DNA from: Nemertoderma westbladi | Taxonomy: Eukaryota; Xenacoelomorpha; Nemertodermatida; Nemertodermatidae | Assembly (NCBI GenBank): GCA_032718475.1 | Contig: JAUCBJ010003818.1 | Location: 1 to 37,151, forward strand | DNA: 37,151 bases | Direction of reading: 5' to 3' | Part shown: piece after piece, positions 1-11,292 of the stretch | How positions within the stretch are numbered: the first letter of the stretch is position 1 | Layout of the letters: each line of letters begins with the position of its first letter | Made by a program: the position numbers and the translations under genes | Notes under the pieces: model-generated | Database searches by the model: none | What the model was told of the DNA's origin: nothing | What the model saw: only the letters and a program-made list of their open reading frames with translations

Positions 1-150
1 TATATTTTGTATTGAATGAATATATAGTAGGACTGTTGTATAGTTTTTGTGATCTTATTCTAATAAAATTCTAATAAAAATTAAACAATTATTTGAAACC
101 AAAGTAAAGAAAATGATGAATTGTTTATATGTTTTAACATCCATAGTTTG

Positions 151-257
151 AATTTAAACAGGACCAACTCCATCCAACTCCATAGCAAATGGAGCGGAAA
201 ATGATTTTTCCGCTCCATTTTCTAAAGAGTTGGATCAACTTAAGTCCTGTTTAAATT
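151..257. repeat. Short foldback (MITE-like) hairpin
   Basis: The two halves are near-complete inverted copies. The left end begins AATTTAAACAGGA and the right end finishes TCCTGTTTAAATT, and the centre is a tight stem of ATGGAGCGGAAAA against TTTTCCGCTCCAT. The whole 107 bp can fold into one hairpin with a few mismatches and small bulges. No coding content is seen. It looks like a small non-autonomous DNA transposon, but no clear target-site duplication was found and the family is unassigned. Confidence 0.6.
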
Positions 258-343
258 ACTTAATAATTTATAATTTAATTTTTTATAGTTAGAAATTGCT
301 TTTGTATAAGTATAATTATTATTGTGAAATGATTTCATTTATA

Positions 344-603
344 CAGGGTGGTCAAGAAAAAGTAATGTAAAGTGCTATAAAAACTTTTAATTTTTATCAA
401 AACACATCGAAATTTTGTAGTCGGTTATTTCAATGAGCAGTATGTGCCGGAGAATGTGCGCGGCAGTACTAATTTTTTTTACCTTGGATCGGGCTGGTTT
501 TCGGTTGAAAACCTCTATCGGTCTAGCCGTTCTTAAGTTTTTAAAGTAATTATTAAAGTTTTTATTGCACTTTACATGGGTACAGGTTATTTTTACCACC
601 CTG
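344..603. mobile_element. 260-bp MITE-like element with CAGGGTGGT ends
   Basis: The left end reads CAGGGTGGT and the right end ACCACCCTG. Similarity continues inward on both sides through ATGTAAAGTGC and ATAAAAACTTT, so the inverted repeats are about 45-55 bp with gaps. The left flank ends in TA but the right flank begins GA, so a mariner-type TA duplication would need one mutated base. Mariner-like origin is inference from the end sequence. No transposase is present. Confidence 0.55.
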
Positions 604-701
604 GAGTTTATAACTAATTTTATATTTATTTTATTTATATATATTTTTCATATAAGTATTTTTGAAATATCTCCACGGTTGTTGTACCGTGTATTCCATA
701 A

Positions 702-1008
702 TGATTGCCCACCCCCCCCCCCCCCTCCCCCTACCAGCCAAAACTGCCAGACATGTACTTTAGTGTAATATATCATTCGCAAGATAATTTAATTCTGAGC
801 TTGCATGCAAAAATTTAGGGTCCAATACAAAATAATAAAAATTTTATAGGCAATTCTTTAAACCAATCTTACTTTTCAATATTTGTGATTTAATCACAAT
901 TAAAAAAAAATATAATTTAACCAGCGTGAGTCATGCATGTCGGGGATGCATGTCTAAGGTGCATGTCTGGCTGTTTTGGCTGGCCAGGGGGGCGGGGGGG
1001 CAATTAGT
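702..1008. repeat. Inverted repeat pair with C-rich and G-rich outer ends
   Basis: The left arm (about 705-755) runs from a cytosine tract into AGCCAAAACTGCCAGACATG. The right arm (about 950-1003) is its inverse, CATGTCTGGCTGTTTTGGCT followed by a guanine-rich tract. About 200 bp separates the arms. This is consistent with a small non-autonomous DNA transposon whose terminal parts are homopolymer-like. Family is unknown. Confidence 0.5.
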
Positions 1009-1570
1009 AGGATACGTTAAATAGTCTGTCCAGGATTTGGAGTCCCAAAATAATAAAACGGAATCCCAAAGGTCGATTACTTAGGGCAGCAGTTGAACCA
1101 GAGCTCCTACATAGGAGTTAATGCTGGGATTAATTCCCCCCGACAAATATTTACCCCGACTGCGGGTGTGTCTTCATGTAAAAAAAAATGATGGGATTAA
1201 TTACAGCTGATGAGAAACCAAATATCAGGATGGCTCTTATAAAAGTTTGCCATTTATTCGAAAAAGCACCCTGTCTCGAATAAACGTCACTCCCAAATAA
1301 GCACAAATGAGACTCATCGAATAACACCTTCCCCACCACCCCCCAATTTGCGCTTTACCACCATTTGGAAATTTATAAACATCAAATAAATACTAAAATG
1401 TGTACTATATAGGTCTTTTTTTACACTGCCTTAGTGTTGTTTCTAGCTTGGATAGTAATTTGTATCATCTATATTATTATGTATACCAGTTTGATAGATT
1501 CGATAAATTTGATAGATTTGGCTAGAGAACAATTAATTTGAAGAAATAATTTCATATACAATATAATTTA
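1009..1570. other. No gene seen
   Basis: AT-rich sequence with short C-rich stretches near 1135 and 1330. The short ORFs have no recognisable protein character. Near 1480-1520 there is a small direct repeat of GATAGATT/GATAAATT. Confidence 0.5.
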
Positions 1571-2227
1571 ATGAATAATAATATTAATCGTGGCAAGCGA
1601 CTTCAACCATATGTCGCACGGAAAGTTTACCCTCTTAGAAGGCGATGTAAAGGTGGCTACAAGGATTTCGCCGCAGATTTGACTCGGCTGAATGAGAAAG
1701 GTATCAGAGAAGAGCTGCATTCATGTGATGGGTCGCATGATATTGAGTTGGGGCACAATAAGGAGGTTGCCAGTGACAGGGATATAGAACTGGAGCACTA
1801 CAAGGAAGGTTCTGGTGATGGGGATATAGAACTGGAGCACTACAAGGAGGGTGCTGGTGGCGGGGATATAGAACTGGAGCACTACAAGGAGGGTTCCGGT
1901 GGCGGGGATATAGAACTGGAGCACTACAAGGAGGGTGCCGGTGGCGTGGATATAGGACTGGAGCACTACAAGGAGGGTGCCGGTGCCGGGGATATAGAAC
2001 TGGAGCACTACAAGGAGGGTGCCGGTGCCGGGGATATAGAACTGGAGCACTACAAGGAGGGTGCTGGTGGCGAGGATATAGAACTGGAGCACTACAAGGA
2101 GGGTTCCGGTGGCGGGGATATAGAACTGGAGCACAACAAGGAGGGTGCCGGTGGCGGGGATATAGAACTGGAGCACTCGAGAAAGAGCACTGGAGAACTG
2201 GAATTTTCTTCTTTTTCAAAAAAGTGA
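1571..2227 (+). CDS. ORF with 14-residue acidic repeats, unknown function
   Basis: An open frame of 218 codons starts with an arginine/lysine-rich segment (residues 1-45, including RKVYPLRRRCKGGYKDF). About ten copies of a 14-residue unit, DIELEHYKEGAGGG with small changes, follow from about residue 70 onward. The end is serine/lysine-rich. The unit is 42 bp, so it stays in frame, but the opposite strand is also open in two frames across it, so openness alone is weak evidence of coding. A plausible 5' splice site, AAAG followed by GTATCA, lies at 1700/1701. It would join in phase to the gene at 2227-3167 and place the repeat in an intron. I do not recognise the protein. It may be a real first exon, a partial one (1571-1700), or chance. 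Confidence 0.3.
   Translation: MNNNINRGKRLQPYVARKVYPLRRRCKGGYKDFAADLTRLNEKGIREELHSCDGSHDIELGHNKEVASDRDIELEHYKEGSGDGDIELEHYKEGAGGGDIELEHYKEGSGGGDIELEHYKEGAGGVDIGLEHYKEGAGAGDIELEHYKEGAGAGDIELEHYKEGAGGEDIELEHYKEGSGGGDIELEHNKEGAGGGDIELEHSRKSTGELEFSSFSKK
1738..2180 (+). repeat. 42-bp minisatellite, about 10 units
   Basis: The core GATATAGAACTGGAGCACTA recurs every 42 bp from about 1780 to 2170, preceded by one divergent copy at 1738. The part after the core, encoding EG-AGGG/SGGG/AGAG, carries most of the variation. The period is a multiple of three. Confidence 0.9.
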
Positions 2228-3167
2228 TGGTTACTTGTTTATTTTGTCATTCAGTATTGTACCTACGTAGAGTCCTAATTAGTATTAGCATTAGTAAAGG
2301 AAAACTAAACAAATCCGCTGGTAAAAAGATGACAGAAATCTCATTAGAAGATGTGTTGTCCGATATAGAGGATGAAGACGAACAGCTTCGAAATGGAGAA
2401 GAGATACCTGATGAAACTGAAGAGGTTACAAGTATAGTTCACAGTATAGATCGCGAGGAAGACGGAAAGATAAATGTAGATGAATATGATGTCCTAAATG
2501 AATTCGAGAGGGAGGTTGGTAATACTAATATAATTGGAATTGGTACACTGTCAGAAAGATTGTATCACTAATAAAAAAAAAAAAAAATTGATAGAAGATT
2601 TAATAGAAAATATTTGAAACTAATACAATATTAACAAATTTAACGATCTCAGTCAGAAGCAATTATTGGTTCTTTAAAAATTTAAAACCAGAAAAAACTT
2701 CACTTCAGTTCAAAAATATTAAAATTTTGAAACCCAGAGGATACCTTAGAAAATCAAATAATATACAGTAGTTTCGCACTTACCATTACAATGATATTAA
2801 GGATGAGTTTTGTTACAGTCTTTCTAATTAGATTCGAATAATCTTATTTTTCTATAAATAGGTTGGGGTTACCAGTGGTGTTGGAGAAGAGAATATATCG
2901 CCTATGTTGAATGATGGTTGCCAAAAAGAGAAGTTGCCTAGGTCTACAAAGAAGCGTAGGGAGAAATCAAAACCGATGGAAAAGCGAAATTGGTCCAAGA
3001 AAGAGTTAAAGACAATAGAGAGGTGCTTTGAGAAAAACCTACTTAATATGACGCCGCCCAAAAAGGAAATAGAGAAAATTCAAAGAGAGCACAGTATTCT
3101 TGGTAGTATCCCATGGCGGCATATTTACCATCAAATATATAACCGAATCAGGAAACGTAAAAGATAA
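2227..3167 (+). CDS. Probable two-exon gene, acidic region plus basic Myb/SANT-like C-terminus
   Basis: Model: exon ending at 2514 (GAG, then GTTGGT) joined to exon 2862-3167, both in phase 0. The acceptor is TATAAATAG before GTTGGGGTT. The first part is open from ATG at 2227. It contains KKMTEISLEDVLSDIEDEDE and stays highly acidic to FERE. The last exon continues VGVTSGVGEENISP, then a very basic stretch (KKRREKSK), then RNWSKKELKTIERCFEK ... PWRHIYHQIYNRIRKRKR and a stop. The pattern of W-S-K-K-E-L, a PKKEI segment, a second W and a basic end resembles a short Myb/SANT-like domain. Similar domains sit at the end of many uncharacterised or transposon-derived animal proteins (from memory, not searched). 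The true 5' end is open: TTTTGTCATTCAG at 2253 or GTAAAG at 2301 could be acceptors for an upstream exon. Confidence 0.4.
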
Positions 3168-3197
3168 ATTAATTAACCATTAACTGTAACTGATAAA

Positions 3198-3203
3198 AAT
3201 AAA
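3198..3203 (+). promoter_or_regulatory. Candidate polyadenylation signal AATAAA
   Basis: AATAAA lies about 30 bp after the stop codon of the 2862-3167 exon. A second AATAAA is at 3277-3282. Both are consistent with a 3' end for that gene, but the region is AT-rich and the hexamer occurs by chance. Confidence 0.35.
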
Positions 3204-3303
3204 TACTGCCTATTATTGTTATTCAAAGTTACCATGTCAGTCACATGAAGTTTAGTATTCGACTCTGAATAATATCAATAAATGTTATTAAGCCATCATA
3301 CTT

Positions 3304-3831
3304 AACCCTATTAAACCCGGAGGATGTGGGGGGTAATACGACCCGTGGTTTTATCAATTATGTTTCTCAATCAAACAGAGTTCGGAATCTGAACTTACAA
3401 CTTTTCAAAAAAAAAACCTTTTCAAGATATAGAACTTATGAATTGTACCATACCGTCATCTCTATTTTTTGTCCACGGACTTGGGGGGTTCAGAATTCTT
3501 CGGAAAAATGTACTAGAGATTTGAAACTTGTTATTATTCTGGTGTTAAATTTTGGTGTTAGTACCAAATTTGAGCACCAATTGAAAATCATCTGTTCTGA
3601 ATCCAACGGAATGAATAAAAAAAGGAACTGGACATCTCAAAGTGCAAAAAGTAATGGTTACTTGTTTATTTTGTCATACAGTATTGTACCTACGTAGAGT
3701 CCTAAAACGATATTAATAGTAATTCAATGATTTTAAATTGCCTTTTTCATCGTCCCAAAAACAGTTTAACTTTTATATATTTTCATTATGTGATTTTTGT
3801 TCATTATAACTGCCAAAATTTTCACACTTAG
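3304..3831. other. Unassigned, ends in a duplicated 55-bp segment
   Basis: A frame open from 3326 to 3697 has no recognisable protein features and is probably non-coding. The segment 3649-3704 is almost identical to 2222-2277 (both contain GGTTACTTGTTTATTTTGTC and TATTGTACCTACGTAGAGTC). The shared block contains a good pyrimidine tract and CAG, that is, a potential 3' splice site. Confidence 0.5.
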
Positions 3832-3960
3832 GTTAGCACTATATTCAATTTACTCTTAAAATATTATACTGCTAACATTTACACAGCGCAGTTAGCACTA
3901 TAGTAACTTTATTTTTATAATATTATACTGCTAACATTTACACACAAAGTTAGCACTATA
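3832..3960. repeat. 58/59-bp tandem duplication with GTTAGCACT
   Basis: GTTAGCACT begins at 3832, 3891 and 3949, and the intervening segments both contain ATATTATACTGCTAACATTT. Each unit carries GTTAGC and its inverse GCTAAC, so it can form a weak hairpin. Further loose copies of GTTAGCACTTT occur to about 4165. Confidence 0.75.
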
Positions 3961-4200
3961 GAAGATTCTGCCAATATATTGATGCACACATGAGACGCTA
4001 GGGGGCGCATCGCAATTTACACATACACATGTCCGAGTTTGCAAAACCTTTAAAGTGCTAACAGCCAAACTGAAAGCAAATTTGCACCAATCATGTCTTT
4101 AGAATTCATTTGGCAGGTTTGGTTAGCACTTTATGTTAGCACTTTAAAAAAGTTAGCACTTTAGCCTAAAAAGCTGCTGTGTAGTTAGACCTTTAGGGGT

Positions 4201-4276
4201 TCTACAAACACCATGCCACGCACACACACACTATGCCACCCACACACACACTATGCCACGCACACACACACTATAA
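4201..4276. repeat. CA-rich minisatellite, three 23-bp units
   Basis: CTATGCCACGCACACACACA recurs three times with one G/C change, followed by a decayed end. Overlapping ORFs in this stretch are a by-product. Confidence 0.8.
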
Positions 4277-6540
4277 AATTAAGAATGATGTTTGTGTGGG
4301 TGACCTGTGTGTGAGAGGAGCGGTGGCCGTTATGGGCCACCGTACAAACCCAACTCAAACTCGCGTAACCACCCACTGTGCAATGTGTAGCATTCATACA
4401 ACAAGCTGTCTGTGTTTAATGGCCCACTTGCTTCTGTTATACTCTGCCTACGGGTTTGATGGTCTCCTGCTGTTATAACATTCCCTAAACTTGATTTGTT
4501 TGTGTGTAATTAACTCCAGTAGACAGTGAGAATTAAGTTGCAGACTCAGTGACTCAATTTATTTTTAAATTTCAGAATAAAAAAATTATATGCTAAAAAA
4601 TTATTAAACTGAAGATTTATAAATTTTTTATTACATTTATTAAGTATGTATGACTCATAACATATTAACGTTATTTTACATTAAAATATAACCATATAAT
4701 ATAACCAACCAATTTTATAAATTTATTTTAATGTCGCGTATATTTCGCTAATGTTTCTAATGTTTAACTTTAATGTTTTACTAATGTTTAATTCTCTATT
4801 ACATCGTCAACACAATTATTCGCAATACATCCGGGTGTGGCTATACCGGGCAAAGGGGCCAGAGGAAACCTCTGTAATTATAGACAGGGCCATATTTATG
4901 GGAGGGGGGTGGTGTTGCGAGGTCCCATATGCACTAATAATTCTTAATTAACCATTAGATTTTTAAACTGATATGTCTTGTAAGGGACCAATTGACATCA
5001 AACAGACAGACAACAGAGCACCAATTTCCGACAACAATATTCCCAGAATTAAAACTATCTCTACAAACAGACCGAGCCAGTGTGGTTTAGTTAACAACAT
5101 ACATTTAGTAAAGCCCACAAAGGAACTGCGTGATTGACATGTCTTTTATGAGACACACGCAAGCCGGCCTGCCCAGCTTATGTAATTCAACCCATTAACT
5201 CAAGAGCCCAAGCAACAGACAGAGGCCCCTTCCCCATGTGGTGCCTCACTCAACCAGAGTAATTATCCATCCCGTACAGGAAGAGTAATGCTGAGTATGG
5301 CACAGTTGGAAGTCAACCTAACTCAAACCATGGCGCCAGACTCTAGTTTGAGTTAGATTGAGCTGGCTGCATCTTTCTGATTTCTCAACTCTTACCCCAG
5401 TCTTACCTACTGAAATTCTCCGTTGACTATCATTAGTAAAAGGTTTGAGAAATGATACCCAGTTTGAGAAATAATATTCAGAATGAGATAGGGACTGTAT
5501 ATCATTTCGCCAAGAAGAGTAGGCCTATAGTTTAGTTTTTAAGACCAACTATTGGCCGGGCTTCTTTTGTATTCCAAATACAATTAATACAAAATGTTGT
5601 CACAAATGTGATATTTTCAAGTGAAAATTAGACAATTTAGAGTTTAGGTTCGGAAAATCATCTCGCCAGAATTGGCTTGTAATTCGCGCTAAGCTGAGGT
5701 GAGGGCTAAATAAGTTATTATTGTGAACAGCGTATATCTGCACTGCAATGGGAAACAATGTGGTGCCAAAATAAATCAGGGTTATTAGCCACTGTGAAAA
5801 TTTCGAGAGAACCTGAATAATTAATTACTCACTAACTGTAAATAATTAACACCCATCTCGACTTGGCACCACATTATATACTACAGAACATCTGCAGAAC
5901 ATCTGTAGTAACTCAATAATTAAACACACGTTAGTAATAAGAAGTTCGCAATTTCACATTTTAGGAAAGAAATACATTGTACTTGCAATTTTCACCTTAA
6001 TTATACTGTATATTACCGGTTACTGAGGGCATAGGGTTGACTTGTAGCCACTAGTATCGCACCACAAGCAAATACAGTAATTATATCCAATTTCAATAGA
6101 AAAAAATAAAATTTAAACTTGCGTAGGTGCCGAGCGCATATACATCAACAAGGTAAAATGAGAAGGATAATAAAATATCGGAACTACAACAATAAGCAAT
6201 GTACATGTGTACAAATACTGTACATATACGTCCCCTAATGTTATTGTCTGGGTCGGAATTGTCCGTAAGCCTACTCCAAATATTTGGGAGCTGTTTTAGA
6301 TAACGGTTTACCTGGAGAAAGTACGGTGAAAAATCGATTTAATCATAGAATCTCGCAAGTTGTTTTGCTCTTCATTAATACAGTGTCACATACTGTAGGG
6401 TACGCTTGCTCTTCTTTTTCTTATCCATAAGCTGTGTAAATGTAAACAGGTTGCTCAGAATATATTTAGCAAATACGTTGGCCAATAAGAGAGTTTCATA
6501 AATCATGTCCGTAACAATTCACATGACGATGTTAGAAAGA
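4277..6540. other. No gene recognised
   Basis: About 2.3 kb of AT-rich sequence without a convincing ORF or splice-bounded exon that I can identify. A small inverted pair, AATGTGGTGCCAA at about 5757 and TTGGCACCACATT at about 5864, encloses about 95 bp and may be a tiny MITE. Short direct repeats occur near 5440-5475 (TTTGAGAAAT.ATA) and 5886-5910 (CAGAACATCTG). Confidence 0.5.
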
Positions 6541-6551
6541 TTTCCACATAA

Positions 6552-6775
6552 TTTCGAACCTTCGTCCTGGTCATTCGGACCGTCGTCGTCATGGTATGAT
6601 AAACAACTAATGTTTGTTGCCATTGGCTCATACAAACCTTGTCCTCTATAAAGTACAGTTCTTGGCCGTAGACGAAGGCCCAACACACCCAGGACAAACG
6701 TCCGAATGGGACGAAGGTCCGGAAAAAAAGCGACACAAGCGGCCGCTTTCGTACCTTCGTCTCATTCGGACCTTC
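6552..6775. repeat. Inverted repeats of GACGAAGG with a strong hairpin
   Basis: GTCCGAATGGGACGAAGGT (6700-6718) pairs with ACCTTCGTCTCATTCGGAC (6753-6771) with one mismatch, around an inner palindrome GCGGCCGC. A related copy, ACCTTCGTCCTGGTCATTCG, is at about 6559, in the same orientation as the right arm. Probably a mobile-element remnant. Confidence 0.6.
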
Positions 6776-7710
6776 GACCCAATACCATTTCAAAGATCCC
6801 CAAAGTTAAAGATGGTTAAATTTTGAAAAATTTTCATAAAATTTTCACGTAAAATCTGTGCAAAATGAGCTATAGTCTCCATTCCGATCTATTGAGTCTT
6901 GGGAGTCTACAACGGTATTAGTACGCAAAAAACCATATTGGCAATATTAATTGACTAATAGGCCTACACGCTACACGCGTGCAATTTTCTCACTACCTTT
7001 TTCTACCGTGGGGTCAAAATGTCAAATAGGTCTAGCTCAATAATATTATCCTACGTGTCCCTATATCGCTACAGCAACTACAGAACTAACAGTAGATAAT
7101 TAATAAATTGAGTTAAGTAGCCCTTGGTGTGGCATTGGTGTAGTAGACTTACAACAACTATAGGCCTACTGATACAGGCAGGATATTGGGTGGGAATTAA
7201 TGTTTATTTAATTTTGGTTACAAATATATTTGAATTGTTAACTGAAATTGTTTTTCAAAGCGCTGTATTCCTTAAGTGCACTTTAATTGTGTTAACAAAA
7301 GTACACCGCCCTGTTTATGTGTTTTTACGAGAGAGAATACATCCAACAACCTGATTAAACAAGCAGTAATCACTTAAAGCTTTATTTTTTTAAACTTTTC
7401 CTTCCAATTCAAATTTAGGCATTAAATAGATTATCTTCAATATAGGTGGGACATGTTATACATGGTTTGATTGGAAATTAACTCTATCGTTGCCATACTC
7501 GTAAACTAGAAGATTACAGCAAATATTTGTGTTTTGTGAGCCTGGCTTTATTGATATCGGATTAATACTTAATTTTGTCCCCTTCTTATTACAACCGCGT
7601 GTTCGGTTAACAAAGCATGTGATTATTATTCATTATTTTAAACTAGAAGATGGTAATGTTATGATAGAAATAAGGACTATAAAGACCCGTTTCCACGGGG
7701 TGTAAACGTT
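6776..7710. other. No gene recognised
   Basis: AT-rich, with several short chance ORFs (for example 7124-7354, hydrophobic but without any recognisable motif or supporting splice context). Confidence 0.45.
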
Positions 7711-7806
7711 ACGCCGACAGCTGACAACCGACAGCTGACAACCGACAGCTAACAACCGACAGCCGAATACCGACAGCCGATAACCGACAACTGACAGCCG
7801 ACAACC
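7711..7806 (+). repeat. CCGACAGCTGACAA minisatellite, left array
   Basis: A degenerate array built from 7-bp half-units (CCGACAG, CTGACAA) that repeat roughly every 14 bp. The same sequence family occurs in the opposite orientation at 8903-9108, so the two arrays form the outer arms of a nested inverted structure. Confidence 0.85.
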
Positions 7807-8040
7807 AAATCCGAAAACCATTATTAACGGTAATTAAATAACAACAATAAAAAGAGCAATTTGGTGAAGAAAAATATTAATAAACTGTAATAATAATTTC
7901 TAAACGAATTTGAGCCTTGTGTTCTTTTAAACTCTATACTTATAAAATAAAGTAAGAGTACATTATTTAAGACAATGAACTATCTTTAACACCGATATCA
8001 GATTATTAAATACACTACCAATAATTTAAAGGTCACGCAG

Positions 8041-8470
8041 GGCCCATGTGAAGAATACAAGACTTTTTGCCGTTATATTTCACTTTGCAGTTACCCCCAT
8101 GTGAAGAATACCAGGTTTTCACCAAAAACACAGGTTACTGAATCTAACCACTGAATCTAACCAAAACAATAAACGAATTAGTATTTGTACAGGTTATAAC
8201 GCCCATGTGAAGAATTACCAGGATTTCACTTTTCGGTCGACTTTTTATTGGAATTTTATATATGAAAATTTTTATTTTTTTTTAATTTATCTTTATTATG
8301 CGCTTATTTCTGTCTTATAACCTGTAGCATATACTAATTCGTTTATTGTTTTGGTTAGATTCAGCCCTTCTGTAACCTGTGTTTCTGGTGAAAACTTGGC
8401 ATTCTTCATATGGGGGTAACTGCAAAGTGAAATATAACGGCAGAAATTCTGGTATTCTTCACATGGGCCG
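8041..8470. repeat. Long inverted repeat (foldback), arms about 170-190 bp
   Basis: The left arm (about 8041-8235) contains CCCATGTGAAGAATAC, GCCGTTATATTTCACTTTGC, AACACAGGTTAC and AACAATAAACGAATTAGTAT. The right arm (about 8296-8470) carries the same blocks in inverse order and orientation. About 60 bp separates the arms. The 18-bp motif CCCATGTGAAGAATACCA recurs several times, also as a variant near 8500-8525. No coding function is seen. Confidence 0.85.
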
Positions 8471-8902
8471 GTTATAAGACAGAAAAAAGCGCCCCTGGTA
8501 ATCCTGGTAGTCTTAACATGGGCGCACGCATGACGATATACTTGAAGAATACTGACTATCCATAACACAGTAATGTTAGAGTACCAGAGTCCTCATCCTT
8601 GCTGGGTAAGCAATAATTTTTATTTTTGCTTTCAATCTTTAGCTACAAGAGTTTAAAAAAAAGTGTTCTCACCGCAGTTATTCTTCTACCTTATAGCTGT
8701 TAGTTGGTACTGCTAGAAAGCTGGCCATGCAAGGATTCCAAATATGTAGCACAACCTGAATTTCGTTGAAAAATAGCTGAGCAGGGCGTTCAAAAGTTCC
8801 ATTGTTTTGCATCAGCGCTAGGCTATTTTATTATATTTAATAAATACACCATATTCTTAAAACAAATACAAATTCTTCATATATAATATAATATACAATA
8901 TA

Positions 8903-9108
8903 TCGACTGTCGGTTGTTGGCTGTCGGTTGTCTGCTGTCGGTTGTTGGCTGTCGGTTGTCTGCTGTCGGTTGTCTGCTGTCGGTTGTTGGCTGTCGACTG
9001 TCAGTTGTCGGCTGTCAGTTGTCGGCTTTGGTTGTCGGCTTTGGTTGTCGGCTGTCGGCTGTCTGTTGTCGGCTGTCTGTTGTCGGTTGACGGCTGTCGG
9101 TTGTCGGT
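8903..9108 (-). repeat. TTGTCGGCTGTCGG minisatellite, right array
   Basis: Degenerate 7/14-bp repeats of TGTCGGT, TGTTGGC and TGTCTGC. These are the reverse complement of the array at 7711-7806. The array is about twice as long as its partner, as expected if the two have expanded independently. Confidence 0.85.
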
Positions 9109-11238
9109 ATAAATGTTGAAATCTCATATTTCTGATGGCTCATCAACAATAAGAGTTAATGACGAGAGAAGCTACAACAAAACGGTATCTTAATGTTTGC
9201 AGCGCTAATCAAGTAACATTGATACATACCGGTAGTCTGTAAAGCCCTTATCCAATCACTATACTCGCTTTGCTAGTTCGAGTAAAGTTATATACCGGTA
9301 TGCCAAAATATATAAACGGGGCACGATATAAAGTTGTACTCACTATATTATAGTTAATTCTAATTAATCTTAATTGCAGTTATTAAATAACAAAATCATT
9401 AATGGAACATAGGTCACACGCCTATAGCTAGCCCATAGGTATCATCACAGGATAAAATACCCCCCTACTAATTGTCGGGAGATATTTTTTCGCACAGTAC
9501 CATATTCCTCAGGGGAGAATATTGGCCTAAAGCAATCCCCCCCCCCCCCCCCCCCCCCTCTCCCGGGGAATATTCGACAAACGCATAATACTCCTGGGGG
9601 ATACCCTCACTCGTGTAAACTATCGAACATTTATTAATAATGCTTATAAATAATGCTAATGGCAATTTTAATTAATTCGCGCACCTTAAAACCCTACGAA
9701 ATTACCGTGATGGTAAAATATGACTGATATTATTACATTATTGTAACACTGAGCGCAATGCAGTTTGGGCAAAGTCGGTGGTACATTCCAGTCTAGTTCC
9801 AGTACTTTTAATTAGATTTTAGTTTGTTTTGTATTAGGATTGGTTGGTCACGCAAAAACCACTGTCGAAAAAATAAGAATAAGAAATTACAATATCTTTT
9901 TTTATATATTATCCATATGAATTAGGTATACAGCCAGATACTGAAGTATAATAACGGTTAAATGGTTTAATCAGATTCAGTTACTGTTGTACAATACCTG
10001 GTATCCATGGTTACGATGGACGCCCCATCAACTATTGCCGAAAGAAATTCCCCAAACTGCATAATATCTTTAGACTTAAATGAATTCAGTTAATAAATGT
10101 CGGATATTAATAATCAAAATAATAGCCAAATACAAAATTATTACTTATAAATTATGAAATTATTTTATGAAATTATATAATTATTTATAGCACATGATGG
10201 GAGGTAATCGGATTAAATATTAAAGCAATGAAATAATAGGTTCGGTAACAACGTACAGTATGCGAAACGGAATTGTAAGTCATACAATTTACTTTCACTT
10301 TAAAGCCCATCAAACGAAGGAGCAAAGAAATAGGTCTGCGGTTTTTAGAATATTTTAGGTATAAAACTTTGTCTGCAACACATAATAGCTCCTTGGAGTC
10401 TATCTGAAACATATACCACCATAATATTTAATTTACAATATTTTAAGTACATTTAAACTTCGTTATAATTCCATCTGAAACATCATCACTTAACCGAAAT
10501 CTAAGATAATTATACTGAATTAAATTAATGAACTATATTGAATACCAATCTTATTTACTCAAAGAAATGATACAGTCAGCAGACTACGTGGTTCCAACCA
10601 ATCAATACACCCCAACTTCGTTATCGGTTTATCACTAAAGGCTCAACACACATTAAACGTAAATCAAAATAAACGAAAATTCCAAACTTTCTACGATACA
10701 AAGAAAAAGTTAATCGTAAAATAAATATAATTGATATTATATTACATTTTTTTACGTTTTTAATCGTACGGTATTTTTAGGTATTTGCCAACAATACTCA
10801 ATTATAATTTAGCAAAATAAATTAGTCTGAAAAAACGAATTATAAATGATTTCCTGGGACTAATGTTTCGCCTTATTCAACATAATATACAGTCGACAAT
10901 TACCTAAATAATTACAAAAAGTATATATAATTATTTTACTAATTAATACAATTTTACTACTGTAAATTAATGAGACATTGCGTCCCCTCTTAGGCCTGCA
11001 AAAATAAATAAATTCAAACCAAACAGATTCAAAATATATGACGTCGTAAAATTGTGCTCATCAATAAATTAAGGTTCCATATACAATAACCCTGCAATAT
11101 AATAAATTTAAAACACTATGAGAAGCAGTTAGAGGTACAGAAGATAAATATTGAATATTTCGCAGATTATAACAATCCAGACTCAGACAGATAACGCATA
11201 AATAAATGTTAATCAGCTGTATGACTCGCGTTAACCAA
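9109..11238. other. No gene recognised, one 22-base cytosine tract
   Basis: AT-rich sequence. A cytosine homopolymer of 22 occupies 9537-9558, flanked by CCGGGGAATATT-type sequence that occurs inverted at about 9515. The right part, just below 11239, should contain the 3' untranslated region of the annexin gene on the minus strand, but I could not pick a convincing polyadenylation signal. Confidence 0.5.
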
Positions 11239-11292
11239 CTACGCGCCAACCAATGCCAACACTCCGCGTTTATAATCACCAGAAATCTCGCT
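11239..11292 (-). CDS. Annexin terminal exon
   Basis: The small last exon encodes SEISGDYKRGVLALVGA and a TAG stop. The acceptor is ATATTTTACAG, phase 0, matching the donor at 11918. S-G-D-Y and L-L/V-A-L-x-G are the conserved end of annexin repeat 4. The first Glu falls exactly 38 residues after the repeat-4 GMGT loop. It is too short for ORF calling and was found by reading for the expected C-terminus. Confidence 0.93.
   Translation of the reverse strand, partial: SEISGDYKRGVLALVGA

Noticed and set aside
1704-2219. Minus-strand proline/cysteine-rich repeat ORFs
   Set aside because: Shadows of the 42-bp repeat; no independent support.
6840-6900. Candidate annexin last exon containing NGDY on the minus strand
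   Set aside because: Wrong phase and no conserved SGDY...LLAL context. The true terminal exon was found at 11239-11292.
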